Assembly (NCBI GenBank): GCA_046340555.1
Contig: JBKDSL010000131.1
Span: forward strand, 1 to 8,653
Reading direction: 5' to 3'
Length of the DNA: 8,653 nucleotides
Source: JALRAP01 sp046340555
GTDB taxonomy: Bacteria; Bacteroidota; Bacteroidia; AKYH767-A; OLB10
Shown: piece after piece, positions 1 through 6,352 of the stretch
Layout: the number at the start of each line of letters is the position of its first letter
Position numbering within the stretch: the stretch's first letter is position 1
Translations under genes and position numbers: made by a program
The notes under the pieces: model-generated
The model's input: the letters and a program-made list of their open reading frames with translations, nothing else
Database searches by the model: none
Told to the model about the DNA's origin: nothing

Positions 1-1212
1 TTTGAAAAGGTATAAGATGGATTGCTCCGGGAAAAGCACCAAAGCGCTGTCTGATGCCTCCAACATGGCATTGGCATCGTTGGTTTCAGAGATGCAAATC
101 AACATCTGCTGCCAAACGCTCAGGTTGTTGGCGTCCATAGCCAAGGATTTCCTGTATTGCGGAATGGCATCCGCACAGCGCTCGCTCATGGACAGGAAAT
201 CTCCGTAGATCGACAATGAAATGGCGTCATCGGAATGCGTTTTCGCAAGTATCTCGGAAAGCTCCAACCCTTGCGTGAGCATTTCAGGATTTCCTTGCAG
301 CAATGGCATGTAGGATGTGATGATTTGCATCTTTACATCGTGCTCCAATTCTTGACTTGAAAAAGCCAGCTTGAGGTTTTCAAACGATTTCTCGATCTGG
401 TTCATGGAGCGGTAATACCCCGCCAAAGCGAGGTAAACGAAAGGACTGTCAGCGTCTATCTTACGCATACGCTCAACCGTTTCCATCACCTTTTCGGGCA
501 TGCTGTTGGATTGATAGAGATCAACCAACATGGAATAGTAGCGGATGTTGGATGGATCGCTCGCGATAAGTTTTTCTACCTCCGCTGCCGCTTTGTCAAC
601 CTTGCCCAATCTGAGCCATAGGCGCTCTTTCTCCATGGTAAGCTCCGGCGAAGAGCCGAACCGTTTCTCAACCTCGTCATAAACCTTTACCGCGTCTTGC
701 AGTTTTCCATTGGTGATGAGAGCTGCCGCATAATCAAGTGCATAATCAAAATTGGCAGGATAATCTCTGAAGAGTTTTTGGTATTCTACCTCACCTTCCT
801 TAAACAAACGGGTTTGCATGTACAATTCTGCTAACAGAGACCGATACCATTCGTTTGTAGGATCCAGCTGAGCAGCTCCTGCAGCGAAAAAAACCGCATC
901 CGAATATTTTTTCTGATCGGCGTAAATGTTGGCAATCTCATACATCGAAGCATGATGGCGTGCATCCAAACGGATACACTGTGCATACAAATCGATGGCC
1001 TTCTCGGTGTTGCCAAGCACGCGTTCCTTGGTGGCATTCATGAAAACAAACTTCAAGGTTACCCGTTGCTCCTCGGATAATTCCTGCTCCTTTCCGGCCT
1101 TTGGCTTGGAATCCGTGCCCTTGCCAGCGGAACAAGAGGAAAACAATGGCATGGCCGCTGCAAAAAACAGCATGCCAAGGGCGAGGTTCAGTGACTTGCG
1201 GATATTTTTCAA
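1..1212 (-). CDS. TPR-repeat lipoprotein, 3' end beyond window
   Basis: The reading frame is open from a TTG at 1212-1210 to the left edge, giving 404 visible codons and no stop, so the C-terminus is missing. The N-terminus begins LKNIRKS, then a hydrophobic stretch (residues 8-24) ending in LFSSC, a lipobox-like site with Cys27 as the likely lipidated residue. A lysine-rich linker follows, then from about residue 55 to the edge a run of helical pairs typical of tetratricopeptide repeats (for example NTEKAIDLYAQCIRLDA, and later ADAIPQYRKSLAMDANN). It is probably an envelope-anchored scaffold for protein-protein contacts; no catalytic motif is visible. The TTG was chosen because the next in-frame ATG (codon 14) would remove the positively charged n-region, and no ATG lies in frame upstream. 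The start overlaps the stop of the nucleotidyltransferase (TTGA), so the two are probably translationally coupled. Partner and pathway are unknown. Confidence 0.85.
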   Translation of the reverse strand, partial: MKNIRKSLNLALGMLFFAAAMPLFSSCSAGKGTDSKPKAGKEQELSEEQRVTLKFVFMNATKERVLGNTEKAIDLYAQCIRLDARHHASMYEIANIYADQKKYSDAVFFAAGAAQLDPTNEWYRSLLAELYMQTRLFKEGEVEYQKLFRDYPANFDYALDYAAALITNGKLQDAVKVYDEVEKRFGSSPELTMEKERLWLRLGKVDKAAAEVEKLIASDPSNIRYYSMLVDLYQSNSMPEKVMETVERMRKIDADSPFVYLALAGYYRSMNQIEKSFENLKLAFSSQELEHDVKMQIITSYMPLLQGNPEMLTQGLELSEILAKTHSDDAISLSIYGDFLSMSERCADAIPQYRKSLAMDANNLSVWQQMLICISETNDANAMLEASDSALVLFPEQSILYLFK

Positions 1213-2219
1213 TCGATGCTGGTGGTGTAATCGCCAACACTCAGATCCTTCATGGTGCCTTTGATGGTAACATGGTTACCAACCATGGAGTTGGAGATGC
1301 ACTGGGTGTTGATAACGGTTGCGTTTTGTATGATGGAGTTGCGTACTACCGAGTCGGTGATGGTGGAGCCTGCGCCGATGGAAACGTGCGGACCGACTAC
1401 CGAATTGTGTATGCGGACATCTTTTCCGATGAAACATGGTTCCACGATGACGGCGTTAACCATGTTGGCCGGTTCTGTATGATTGCCAGCGGCACCTGGT
1501 TTTATTTCCAAAACCCGGGCATTGGTATAAACGGTGGCATCCTTGTTACCACAGTCAAGCCACTCTTGTACGGTAGCAGCATGCATTTTTTTACCCTTAC
1601 CCTTCATGTTCTCCAAGGCGTTTGTGATCTGGTATTCGCCTTTGTCGCGAACGTTGTTGTCAATGAGGTATTGCAACTCATCACGCAAGTTGTCGCCATC
1701 CTTGAAATAATAAATGCCGATGATGGCCAAGTCGGAAACGAAAGTTTGCGGCTTCTCTACAAAATCGGTTATAACTCCTTCGTTGTCCAGTTTAACAACC
1801 CCGAACATCCGTGGATCGTCTATCTTGCTGACCCAGATGGTTCCGTCACTGTCGGGGTTTTCGTGTATTTTATCGGTCTTGAAAAGCGTATCCGCGAAAG
1901 CGATTACCACCTTACCCGTTAAAGCGGGTTTAGCACACAATATGGCATGGGCAGTACCCAACGCCTCCTCTTGGTAATAGATACTTCCTTTGGCACCTTG
2001 CGCTTCGGCGATGCGAATCAGGTTTTCCTCCACTTCCTTTCCGAAGTTGCCGATTACGAATGCGATTTCATCAACGGGTTCGTGGCAAACCTTGGTAATG
2101 TCTTCCACCAAATGCTGCACGATTGGCTTGCCTGCCACTGGAATCAGTGGCTTTGGAATAGAGAGGGTGTGCGGCCGCATCCTTTTTCCCATCCCAGCCA
2201 TTGGCACTATTATCTTCAT
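1209..2219 (-). CDS. Sugar-phosphate nucleotidyltransferase with left-handed beta-helix tail
   Basis: This 336-residue protein should join a sugar-1-phosphate to an NTP, giving an NDP-sugar and pyrophosphate in the cytoplasm. The N-terminal Rossmann-like domain (about 1-235) has the signature GMGKRMRP (9-16) with Lys23 in PKPLIPV, QEEALGTAHA (83-92), FAD (108-110), VEKP (154-157), EYQITNA (195-201) and WLDCGN (220-225). Asp110 and Asp222 match the two metal-binding aspartates of RmlA-type enzymes. Residues about 250-330 show hexapeptide-like repeats (IGKDVRIHNSVVG, IGAGSTITDSVV) of a left-handed beta-helix, as in GlmU-like and related two-domain enzymes; that tail may oligomerise or act as an acyltransferase, but no acyltransferase residue can be assigned. 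The start is ATG at 2219: an earlier in-frame ATG at 2294 would lie inside the terminator and upstream of the promoter element. It is followed by the TPR lipoprotein with overlap. The substrate (glucose, mannose or GlcNAc phosphate; dTTP, UTP or GTP) cannot be read from the sequence. Confidence 0.9.
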   Translation of the reverse strand: MKIIVPMAGMGKRMRPHTLSIPKPLIPVAGKPIVQHLVEDITKVCHEPVDEIAFVIGNFGKEVEENLIRIAEAQGAKGSIYYQEEALGTAHAILCAKPALTGKVVIAFADTLFKTDKIHENPDSDGTIWVSKIDDPRMFGVVKLDNEGVITDFVEKPQTFVSDLAIIGIYYFKDGDNLRDELQYLIDNNVRDKGEYQITNALENMKGKGKKMHAATVQEWLDCGNKDATVYTNARVLEIKPGAAGNHTEPANMVNAVIVEPCFIGKDVRIHNSVVGPHVSIGAGSTITDSVVRNSIIQNATVINTQCISNSMVGNHVTIKGTMKDLSVGDYTTSID

Positions 2220-2240
2220 AAACAGCTTGTTAAAGTTGTT

Positions 2241-2249
2241 GCAAAGGTA
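2241..2249 (-). promoter_or_regulatory. Bacteroidota -7 element for the nucleotidyltransferase-TPR unit
   Basis: On the minus strand the bases read TACCTTTGC, a full match to the Bacteroidota -7 consensus TAnnTTTG. It lies about 22 bases before the ATG at 2219 and just downstream of the terminator of the preceding unit, where a new promoter is expected. No convincing TTTG or TTG is seen 17-23 bases further upstream, so the -33 half is weak or absent. The implied leader is short, roughly 15-20 bases. Confidence 0.5.
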
Positions 2250-2286
2250 CAAAAAACCAAGTTTAAGACGCTCATCATGGGTATCT

Positions 2287-2321
2287 AAAAACAAAGCCTC
2301 GCATTAAACGCAAGGCTTTGT
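2287..2321 (-). terminator. Intrinsic terminator after the secreted-protein gene
   Basis: The arms ACAAAGCCT (2291-2299) and AGGCTTTGT (2313-2321) form a perfect 9-bp stem, extended by two more pairs past one mismatch, around an AT-rich loop. Read on the minus strand the stem runs into five T residues (2291-2287, the first being the last stem base). There is no T-run on the plus-strand side, so it acts on minus-strand transcription. It lies 24 bases past the stop of the secreted-protein gene and separates it from the nucleotidyltransferase. Confidence 0.8.
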
Positions 2322-2345
2322 CTATAAGAATATTAGGTATCAATA

Positions 2346-3071
2346 TTAGAGCTTGTTATACTCCCTGATATAATGCTGAAGCTTGAAGGTGAGGTTTTCG
2401 CGTTTCCGATATTTGTCTTTGACGTACTTCTCCTGGTCCTCATCAGCCAATAACCGTTGATAAACCTCTGGATGATTTGCCATCAGTTGCTCAAGCTCTT
2501 TGCTCTTCCCGTTTTTAAGATTGGCATCCAAGTCAACAATTTCTCCATTTACCCCTTTGGATGCATAATCCAAATAGCCTCCTTGGCCATTCATGCCAAA
2601 AAGCAACGTGAAGGTGCTATCCTTTTTCAAGGTGCCCGAGCATTGTCCCGCCTTAACATATTGGGTAATGTTTCCGGCGATTATAACTAAGTATGCGTCT
2701 TTGTCTGTTAACCTGTAAAGCACTCCGTACTGATTGCAAAATCCCCAATATTGTGCGGCTAGCTCTTTCACGCTTAGCTTTTCGATCGTGCCGTTGCGAT
2801 CAACGCCATAGGATGCTTTACCCATAACTTCCGTGCGATCCTTGCTGAGCAGTATGCCCGGTGCGGGGTTGTTGTTTACAAAATCCTGATAGCTTTTATA
2901 AAAATGATTGGCTGTAGGTTTCTCCTGTTTCGGGACATCACTCACCCCTTTGGAGGCAGCTACCTTGTCCATGAACTTTTCAAATCTTGGATCTGTCTTG
3001 GCATCCTTTTGTGCAAATGCCGAATTGAATACCGCCAAGCAGGCGACGAGTAACAATTGATTGAGTTTCAT
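2346..3071 (-). CDS. Secreted protein of unknown function
   Basis: A 241-residue protein. It starts with a standard Sec signal peptide: MKLNQ, hydrophobic core LLLVACLAVF, and a likely signal peptidase I cut after Ala20 (SAFA|QK). The mature part is about 221 residues, hydrophilic, with no further membrane segment. Two cysteines remain (Cys112 and Cys144), so one disulfide is possible in the periplasm. Visible landmarks are YQDFVNNNPAPG (61-72), QYWGFCNQYGVLY (107-119) and a charged helical C-terminus (about 190-241) with HPEVYQRLL and HYIREYN. From memory this layout (a short FxxN-P segment, a WGFC-like centre, an end resembling 'xIxxYN') recurs in uncharacterised secreted Bacteroidota proteins, but I cannot name a family and assign no function. 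It lies 26 bases downstream of dut with no visible promoter between, so it is probably co-transcribed with dut, and it is followed by an intrinsic terminator. Confidence 0.8.
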   Translation of the reverse strand: MKLNQLLLVACLAVFNSAFAQKDAKTDPRFEKFMDKVAASKGVSDVPKQEKPTANHFYKSYQDFVNNNPAPGILLSKDRTEVMGKASYGVDRNGTIEKLSVKELAAQYWGFCNQYGVLYRLTDKDAYLVIIAGNITQYVKAGQCSGTLKKDSTFTLLFGMNGQGGYLDYASKGVNGEIVDLDANLKNGKSKELEQLMANHPEVYQRLLADEDQEKYVKDKYRKRENLTFKLQHYIREYNKL

Positions 3072-3097
3072 TTTTTATTTTGGCTAAGAATTAAGCT

Positions 3098-3538
3098 CTA
3101 TTTGTGTCCCGTACTGCCGAAGCCTCCCGCACCACGTAGCGTGTCGTTCAGTTCATCCACCGCAAGCCATTGTACTTGGGCATGCGAAGCCACCACCAAT
3201 TGTGCAACGCGTTCTCCGTGATTGACGGTAAATGCCTGAGAAGAGAGATTTACCAGCAACACCTTCACCTCACCGCGATAATCAGCATCTATGGTGCCAG
3301 GGGAATTCAATACGGTTACGCCATGTTTGAACGCCAATCCGCTACGCGGTCTTATCTGCGCCTCAAAACCGATTGGCAATTCGATGAAAAGTCCAGTAGG
3401 TATCAACGCCCTTTCCATCGGCTCCAATAAAACCGGGGTTTCAAGAACCGCCCGCAAATCCATACCGGCGGCACCTGCAGTCTCATAGGCTGGCAATGCA
3501 TGGCCTGAGCGGTTAACGATTTTTACTTCTATGCTCAT
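3098..3538 (-). CDS. dut: dUTP diphosphatase (dUTPase)
   Basis: A 146-residue protein of the trimeric dUTPase family, which hydrolyses dUTP to dUMP and pyrophosphate. It keeps uracil out of DNA and supplies dUMP for thymidylate synthesis in the cytoplasm. All five family motifs are present in order: AGMDLRA (24-30), RPRSGLAFKHG (63-73), SPGTIDADYRGEV (79-91) with Asp84 the expected water-activating aspartate, GERVAQLVV (108-116), and the C-terminal RGAGGFGSTG (135-144) that closes over the active site in trans. Length and motif spacing are normal for a bacterial homotrimer. It starts with ATG at 3538, nine bases after the flippase stop, and ends in TAG 26 bases before the secreted-protein gene, consistent with a shared transcript. 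Its place among envelope genes seems positional rather than functional. Confidence 0.97.
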   Translation of the reverse strand: MSIEVKIVNRSGHALPAYETAGAAGMDLRAVLETPVLLEPMERALIPTGLFIELPIGFEAQIRPRSGLAFKHGVTVLNSPGTIDADYRGEVKVLLVNLSSQAFTVNHGERVAQLVVASHAQVQWLAVDELNDTLRGAGGFGSTGHK

Positions 3539-3547
3539 GGTGCTTTT

Positions 3548-5035
3548 TTATTTAGCTAATACGGGTGGTCGCTCCCATTTGCCCATCAACAGCAAATAGC
3601 CAACGAAAACAATTGTGTTTAATAAAAGCCTTACGGTCGATGTAACCTCGAGCCAATCCATCAATGCATCCGATACAAAGTAGCAAGCGATTGCCAATCC
3701 GATATATGCGAGAATACGCTTGGTCTCGTATGGAACCGGGTAGTTGCGTTGACCGATGAGATAGGATGCCGCCATCATACAAGCATAACAACCCAGGGTA
3801 GCCCATGCAGCGCCCATGTATCCCATTGAAGGAACGAACAACACATTCAGCACAACAGTAATCACCGCACCGAATAATGTGAAGAACAAACCATACCTCG
3901 TATTTCCTGTCATTTTATACCACATGCTGAGATTGAAAAATATTCCCAGACACATGTTGGCCAATAGCAGAATCGGCACAACACCCAATCCGACCTGGTA
4001 AGGCTCGCCAATGAAATGTTTGAAAATGTCGATATAAAGCATCACGCCAAGGAATACAATGGCACAGGTAATGCAGAAATATTTGGTGATGCGCGCATAG
4101 GTTTCCTTGGCATCATCCTTGCCGAACTGGCTGAAGAAAAAAGGTTCTGCCGCATAGCGGAATGCCTGTATGAACAACGTCATCAATATCGACAATTTAT
4201 AGCATGCTCCATAAATACCCAATTGGGTCATCGCGTCTTGCTGGTCGGTCACCAGGTGTCGGATGAGCGCGCGGTCCAGTGTCTCGTTCACCATCCCGGC
4301 CAAACCGGCAAACAACAATGGCAGCGCATAAACCATTTGCTCTCGCCACAATGAAAAATCCCAATCCGAAAAACGGAAGCGGAGCGAAGGCAACATCACC
4401 AACAGCGTGGCGATGCTGGCCAACAAGTTTGCAATGAATACATATCCGGCTCCTGTTTCGGGATTGTAAAACTGTTTCGCCAATTCAAACAAAATGCCCG
4501 TTTCACGGCTCAACCAAACAGGAAAAACAAGGAAGAACAGTACATTGAAAAGTATGTTTACCCCGATGCCAAACAATTTCAATGCGGCAAATTTCCGTGC
4601 TTTACCCTCTTGACGCAGTTTTGCAAACGGAACGGATGTCAAGGCGTCGAAGCCTATGATCAAGGCCATGTACACGATGTATTCGGGATGGGCTTGGTAG
4701 TTCAAAGCTTCTGCAAGCGAATCAGAGAACAGCAACAACGAGCCTGAGAAAACCAGTGTGGATATCAATAGCGACATCATGCCCGTTCCGAAAACTTGTG
4801 ATGTGCGCTCGGGGTACTTGCGGGCAAAGTGAAAAAAGGATGTTTCCATCCCATAGGTGTAAACAATCACGAGGAAGGAAATGTAAGCGTATATCTCCGT
4901 AACAGCCCCATACTCTCCTGGGTTCGTGAACACGTGTGTGTGCAAGGGCACCAACAGATAATTCAGAAAGCGGCCAAGGATGCTGCTCAATCCGTAAATA
5001 GCGGATTCGCTTGCAAGTTTCCTGAGTATGCCCAA
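3548..5035 (-). CDS. Polysaccharide flippase, MOP superfamily (Wzx/O-antigen transporter type)
   Basis: A 495-residue, strongly hydrophobic protein with about 12-14 predictable membrane helices, the usual size and layout for lipid-linked oligosaccharide flippases. The N-terminus ESAIYGLSSILGRFLNYLLVP (about 10-30) is the conserved first helix region of this family, followed by EYG (41-43) and the YTYGMETSFFHFARK region (59-73). Other helices lie near 85-105, 118-138, 150-172, 198-216, 234-250, 275-292, 318-335, 351-372, 382-401, 405-427, 442-458 and 469-484. It should move an undecaprenyl-linked glycan across the inner membrane; the cargo cannot be predicted. The start is TTG at 5035-5033: the frame has a TGA 27-25 bases upstream (5062-5060) and no ATG between, while the next ATG (codon 63) would delete the first two helices. 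It lies 43 bases after the enoyl-CoA hydratase, with no visible promoter or terminator between, and nine bases before dut. Confidence 0.9.
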   Translation of the reverse strand: MGILRKLASESAIYGLSSILGRFLNYLLVPLHTHVFTNPGEYGAVTEIYAYISFLVIVYTYGMETSFFHFARKYPERTSQVFGTGMMSLLISTLVFSGSLLLFSDSLAEALNYQAHPEYIVYMALIIGFDALTSVPFAKLRQEGKARKFAALKLFGIGVNILFNVLFFLVFPVWLSRETGILFELAKQFYNPETGAGYVFIANLLASIATLLVMLPSLRFRFSDWDFSLWREQMVYALPLLFAGLAGMVNETLDRALIRHLVTDQQDAMTQLGIYGACYKLSILMTLFIQAFRYAAEPFFFSQFGKDDAKETYARITKYFCITCAIVFLGVMLYIDIFKHFIGEPYQVGLGVVPILLLANMCLGIFFNLSMWYKMTGNTRYGLFFTLFGAVITVVLNVLFVPSMGYMGAAWATLGCYACMMAASYLIGQRNYPVPYETKRILAYIGLAIACYFVSDALMDWLEVTSTVRLLLNTIVFVGYLLLMGKWERPPVLAK

Positions 5036-5078
5036 GTGTGGATGGGTTTTAACGTTGATTCATTACAACGCTTTGGTT

Positions 5079-5852
5079 TTATCTCCCTTTGAATTCGGGT
5101 GCTCTTTTCTCCAAAAACGCACCAGCGCCTTCTTTGAAGTCTTCGGTTACGAAACACTTGCCAAACTCTTCTACTTCGGTTTGGAAGCCGTTTGGAGTAG
5201 CTGCATCATTCACACAACGTATGATGGATGCGATAGCCAAGGGGGCCTGCTTCATGATCTTGCCGGCCAGCTCGCGGCACTTATCCATGAGCTGATCAGG
5301 TGCAACAACATAGTTTACCAAACCGAGCGATAACGCATCAGAGGAACCTATCATATCGGCGGTCATCAACAACTCTGTGGCTTTGGTTTTACCAACCAGA
5401 TGAACCAACCGTTGTGTGCCTCCATAACCCGGAATCAAACCCAACTTCACTTCAGGTTGTCCGAATTTGGCATTATCCGAAGCCACGCGTAAGTGACAAG
5501 CCATCGCGAGCTCACATCCGCCACCAAGCGCGAATCCGTTGATGGCGGCAATAACAGGTTTACGTAGTTGTTCAATCGAATTGAAAACATCATGCCCCTT
5601 TTGTGCCAAATCTTTCCCTTCGGCTTCTCCATAATGACTGAACTCGGATATGTCGGCTCCGGCAACAAATGCCTTGACTCCGGAACCCGTTAGTACAACC
5701 ACCCGAACCGATGGATCCGATTCAGCGGATTTCATTGCCGCACCAAGTTCTTGGATGGTTTGGCGGTTGAGGGCATTAAGTTTGTCCGGACGGTTGATGG
5801 TGATGGTCATGATGCCGTCTTCCACTGCCGTCAACAAGTTTTGGTAACTCAT
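5079..5852 (-). CDS. Enoyl-CoA hydratase (crotonase family)
   Basis: A 257-residue protein of the crotonase superfamily. The classic reaction adds water to a trans-2-enoyl-CoA, giving a 3-hydroxyacyl-CoA in the cytoplasm. Both catalytic glutamates of the hydratase branch are present: Glu114 in GGGCELAM and Glu134 in GQPEVKLG. The oxyanion-hole residues are Ala64 (in AFVAGADI) and Gly111. INRPDKLNALN (19-29) and PGYGGTQRL (141-149) are also typical. Keeping both glutamates argues for true hydratase activity rather than isomerase or dehalogenase activity. Chain-length preference is unknown; the short-chain (crotonyl/butyryl) type is plausible from length and motif spacing. ATG at 5852 is chosen over an in-frame ATG at 5951, because the longer form would add 33 non-family residues overlapping the upstream gene. 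It begins one base after the stop of the B12-binding subunit, implying translational coupling and a shared acyl-CoA role. Confidence 0.93.
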   Translation of the reverse strand: MSYQNLLTAVEDGIMTITINRPDKLNALNRQTIQELGAAMKSAESDPSVRVVVLTGSGVKAFVAGADISEFSHYGEAEGKDLAQKGHDVFNSIEQLRKPVIAAINGFALGGGCELAMACHLRVASDNAKFGQPEVKLGLIPGYGGTQRLVHLVGKTKATELLMTADMIGSSDALSLGLVNYVVAPDQLMDKCRELAGKIMKQAPLAIASIIRCVNDAATPNGFQTEVEEFGKCFVTEDFKEGAGAFLEKRAPEFKGR

Positions 5853-5853
5853 A

Positions 5854-6273
5854 TCAGTAATTTCGGTTTTGGGCGACCCAGTTGGTGATATACTCCACGA
5901 TTTCGCCTGTATTGGTACCGGGCGGAAACAGTCTTCCAACGCCCAAATCATTCAATTTATTCATGTCCACATCAGGAATAATGCCTCCTCCGGTGAGTAA
6001 AATGTCGTTGATTCCCTTTTCCTGCAACAAGGCCATAATCCTGGGAAAGACTGTCATGTGTGCGCCCGACAAAATGCTGACGCCGATTACATCAACATCT
6101 TCCTGCAAAGCGGCATTTACCACCATTTCCGGGGTTTGCCGAAGTCCCGTATAAATCACTTCCATACCGGCGTCGCGTAAAAATGAAGCGATGACTTTGG
6201 CGCCACGGTCGTGGCCATCAAGTCCGACCTTGGCAACCAATACTCGTATGGGGCGGGAAAGGGGTGCGGACAT
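5854..6273 (-). CDS. Stand-alone cobalamin (B12)-binding subunit, acyl-CoA mutase type
   Basis: A 139-residue protein that is almost entirely one B12-binding Rossmann-like domain. It shows the three cobalamin signatures: DGHDRG (19-24), the D-x-H-x-x-G motif whose His21 is the expected lower axial cobalt ligand; S-I-L (66-68); and the glycine cluster GGG (95-97). The sequence around DGHDRGAKVIA, QTPE and PPGT resembles the C-terminal domain of methylmalonyl-CoA mutase and small subunits of two-part mutases (isobutyryl- or 2-hydroxyisobutyryl-CoA mutase type). It has no catalytic TIM-barrel, so it must work with a separate large subunit, which is not in this window. It has a near-ideal Bacteroidota promoter 21-54 bases upstream of its ATG, and ends one base before the enoyl-CoA hydratase. 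That pairing suggests branched- or short-chain acyl-CoA rearrangement, but the substrate is inference. Confidence 0.9.
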   Translation of the reverse strand: MSAPLSRPIRVLVAKVGLDGHDRGAKVIASFLRDAGMEVIYTGLRQTPEMVVNAALQEDVDVIGVSILSGAHMTVFPRIMALLQEKGINDILLTGGGIIPDVDMNKLNDLGVGRLFPPGTNTGEIVEYITNWVAQNRNY

Positions 6274-6293
6274 ATGATGGGCTGTTATGAGCT

Positions 6294-6327
6294 CAAAATT
6301 ATGAAAAAGTCACGCAGTTGTCGCAAA
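6294..6327 (-). promoter_or_regulatory. Bacteroidota-type promoter (-33 TTTG, -7 TAATTTTG) for the B12-subunit unit
   Basis: On the minus strand TTTG (6327-6324) is followed after 22 bases by TAATTTTG (6301-6294). This matches the Bacteroidota vegetative sigma consensus TTTG-N17-23-TAnnTTTG in both halves. Transcription would start near 6288, leaving a leader of about 15 bases before the ATG at 6273. It lies in the 79-base gap after the histidine kinase stop, where I see no terminator hairpin, so read-through from the kinase remains possible. Confidence 0.7.
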
Positions 6328-6352
6328 GGAACCCTCACAGGAGTACGATTTC

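Noticed and set aside
1101..1922. A 273-residue open frame on the plus strand
   Set aside because: It lies antisense to the nucleotidyltransferase and the start of the TPR gene, both with clear family motifs. The translated product has no recognisable domain and is best explained as a codon-bias shadow.
2220..2294. A 25-residue N-terminal extension of the nucleotidyltransferase
   Set aside because: The extension would cover the terminator T-run and the TACCTTTGC promoter element, and the family N-terminus MKIIVPMAGMG starts exactly at the ATG at 2219.
3039..3050. A possible lipobox (LVAC, residues 8-11) in the secreted protein
   Set aside because: Cleavage there would leave too short a hydrophobic core, and a standard signal peptidase I site (AFA|Q) follows nine residues later.
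5053..5070. A small hairpin (CGTTG/CAACG) between the hydratase and flippase genes
   Set aside because: The stem is only five base pairs, with an eight-base loop and no T-run on the minus strand, so I do not call a terminator.
5853..5951. A 33-residue N-terminal extension of the enoyl-CoA hydratase
   Set aside because: It would overlap the end of the B12-subunit gene in another frame and shows no similarity to crotonase N-termini; MSYQNLLTAVEDG at 5852 fits the family start.
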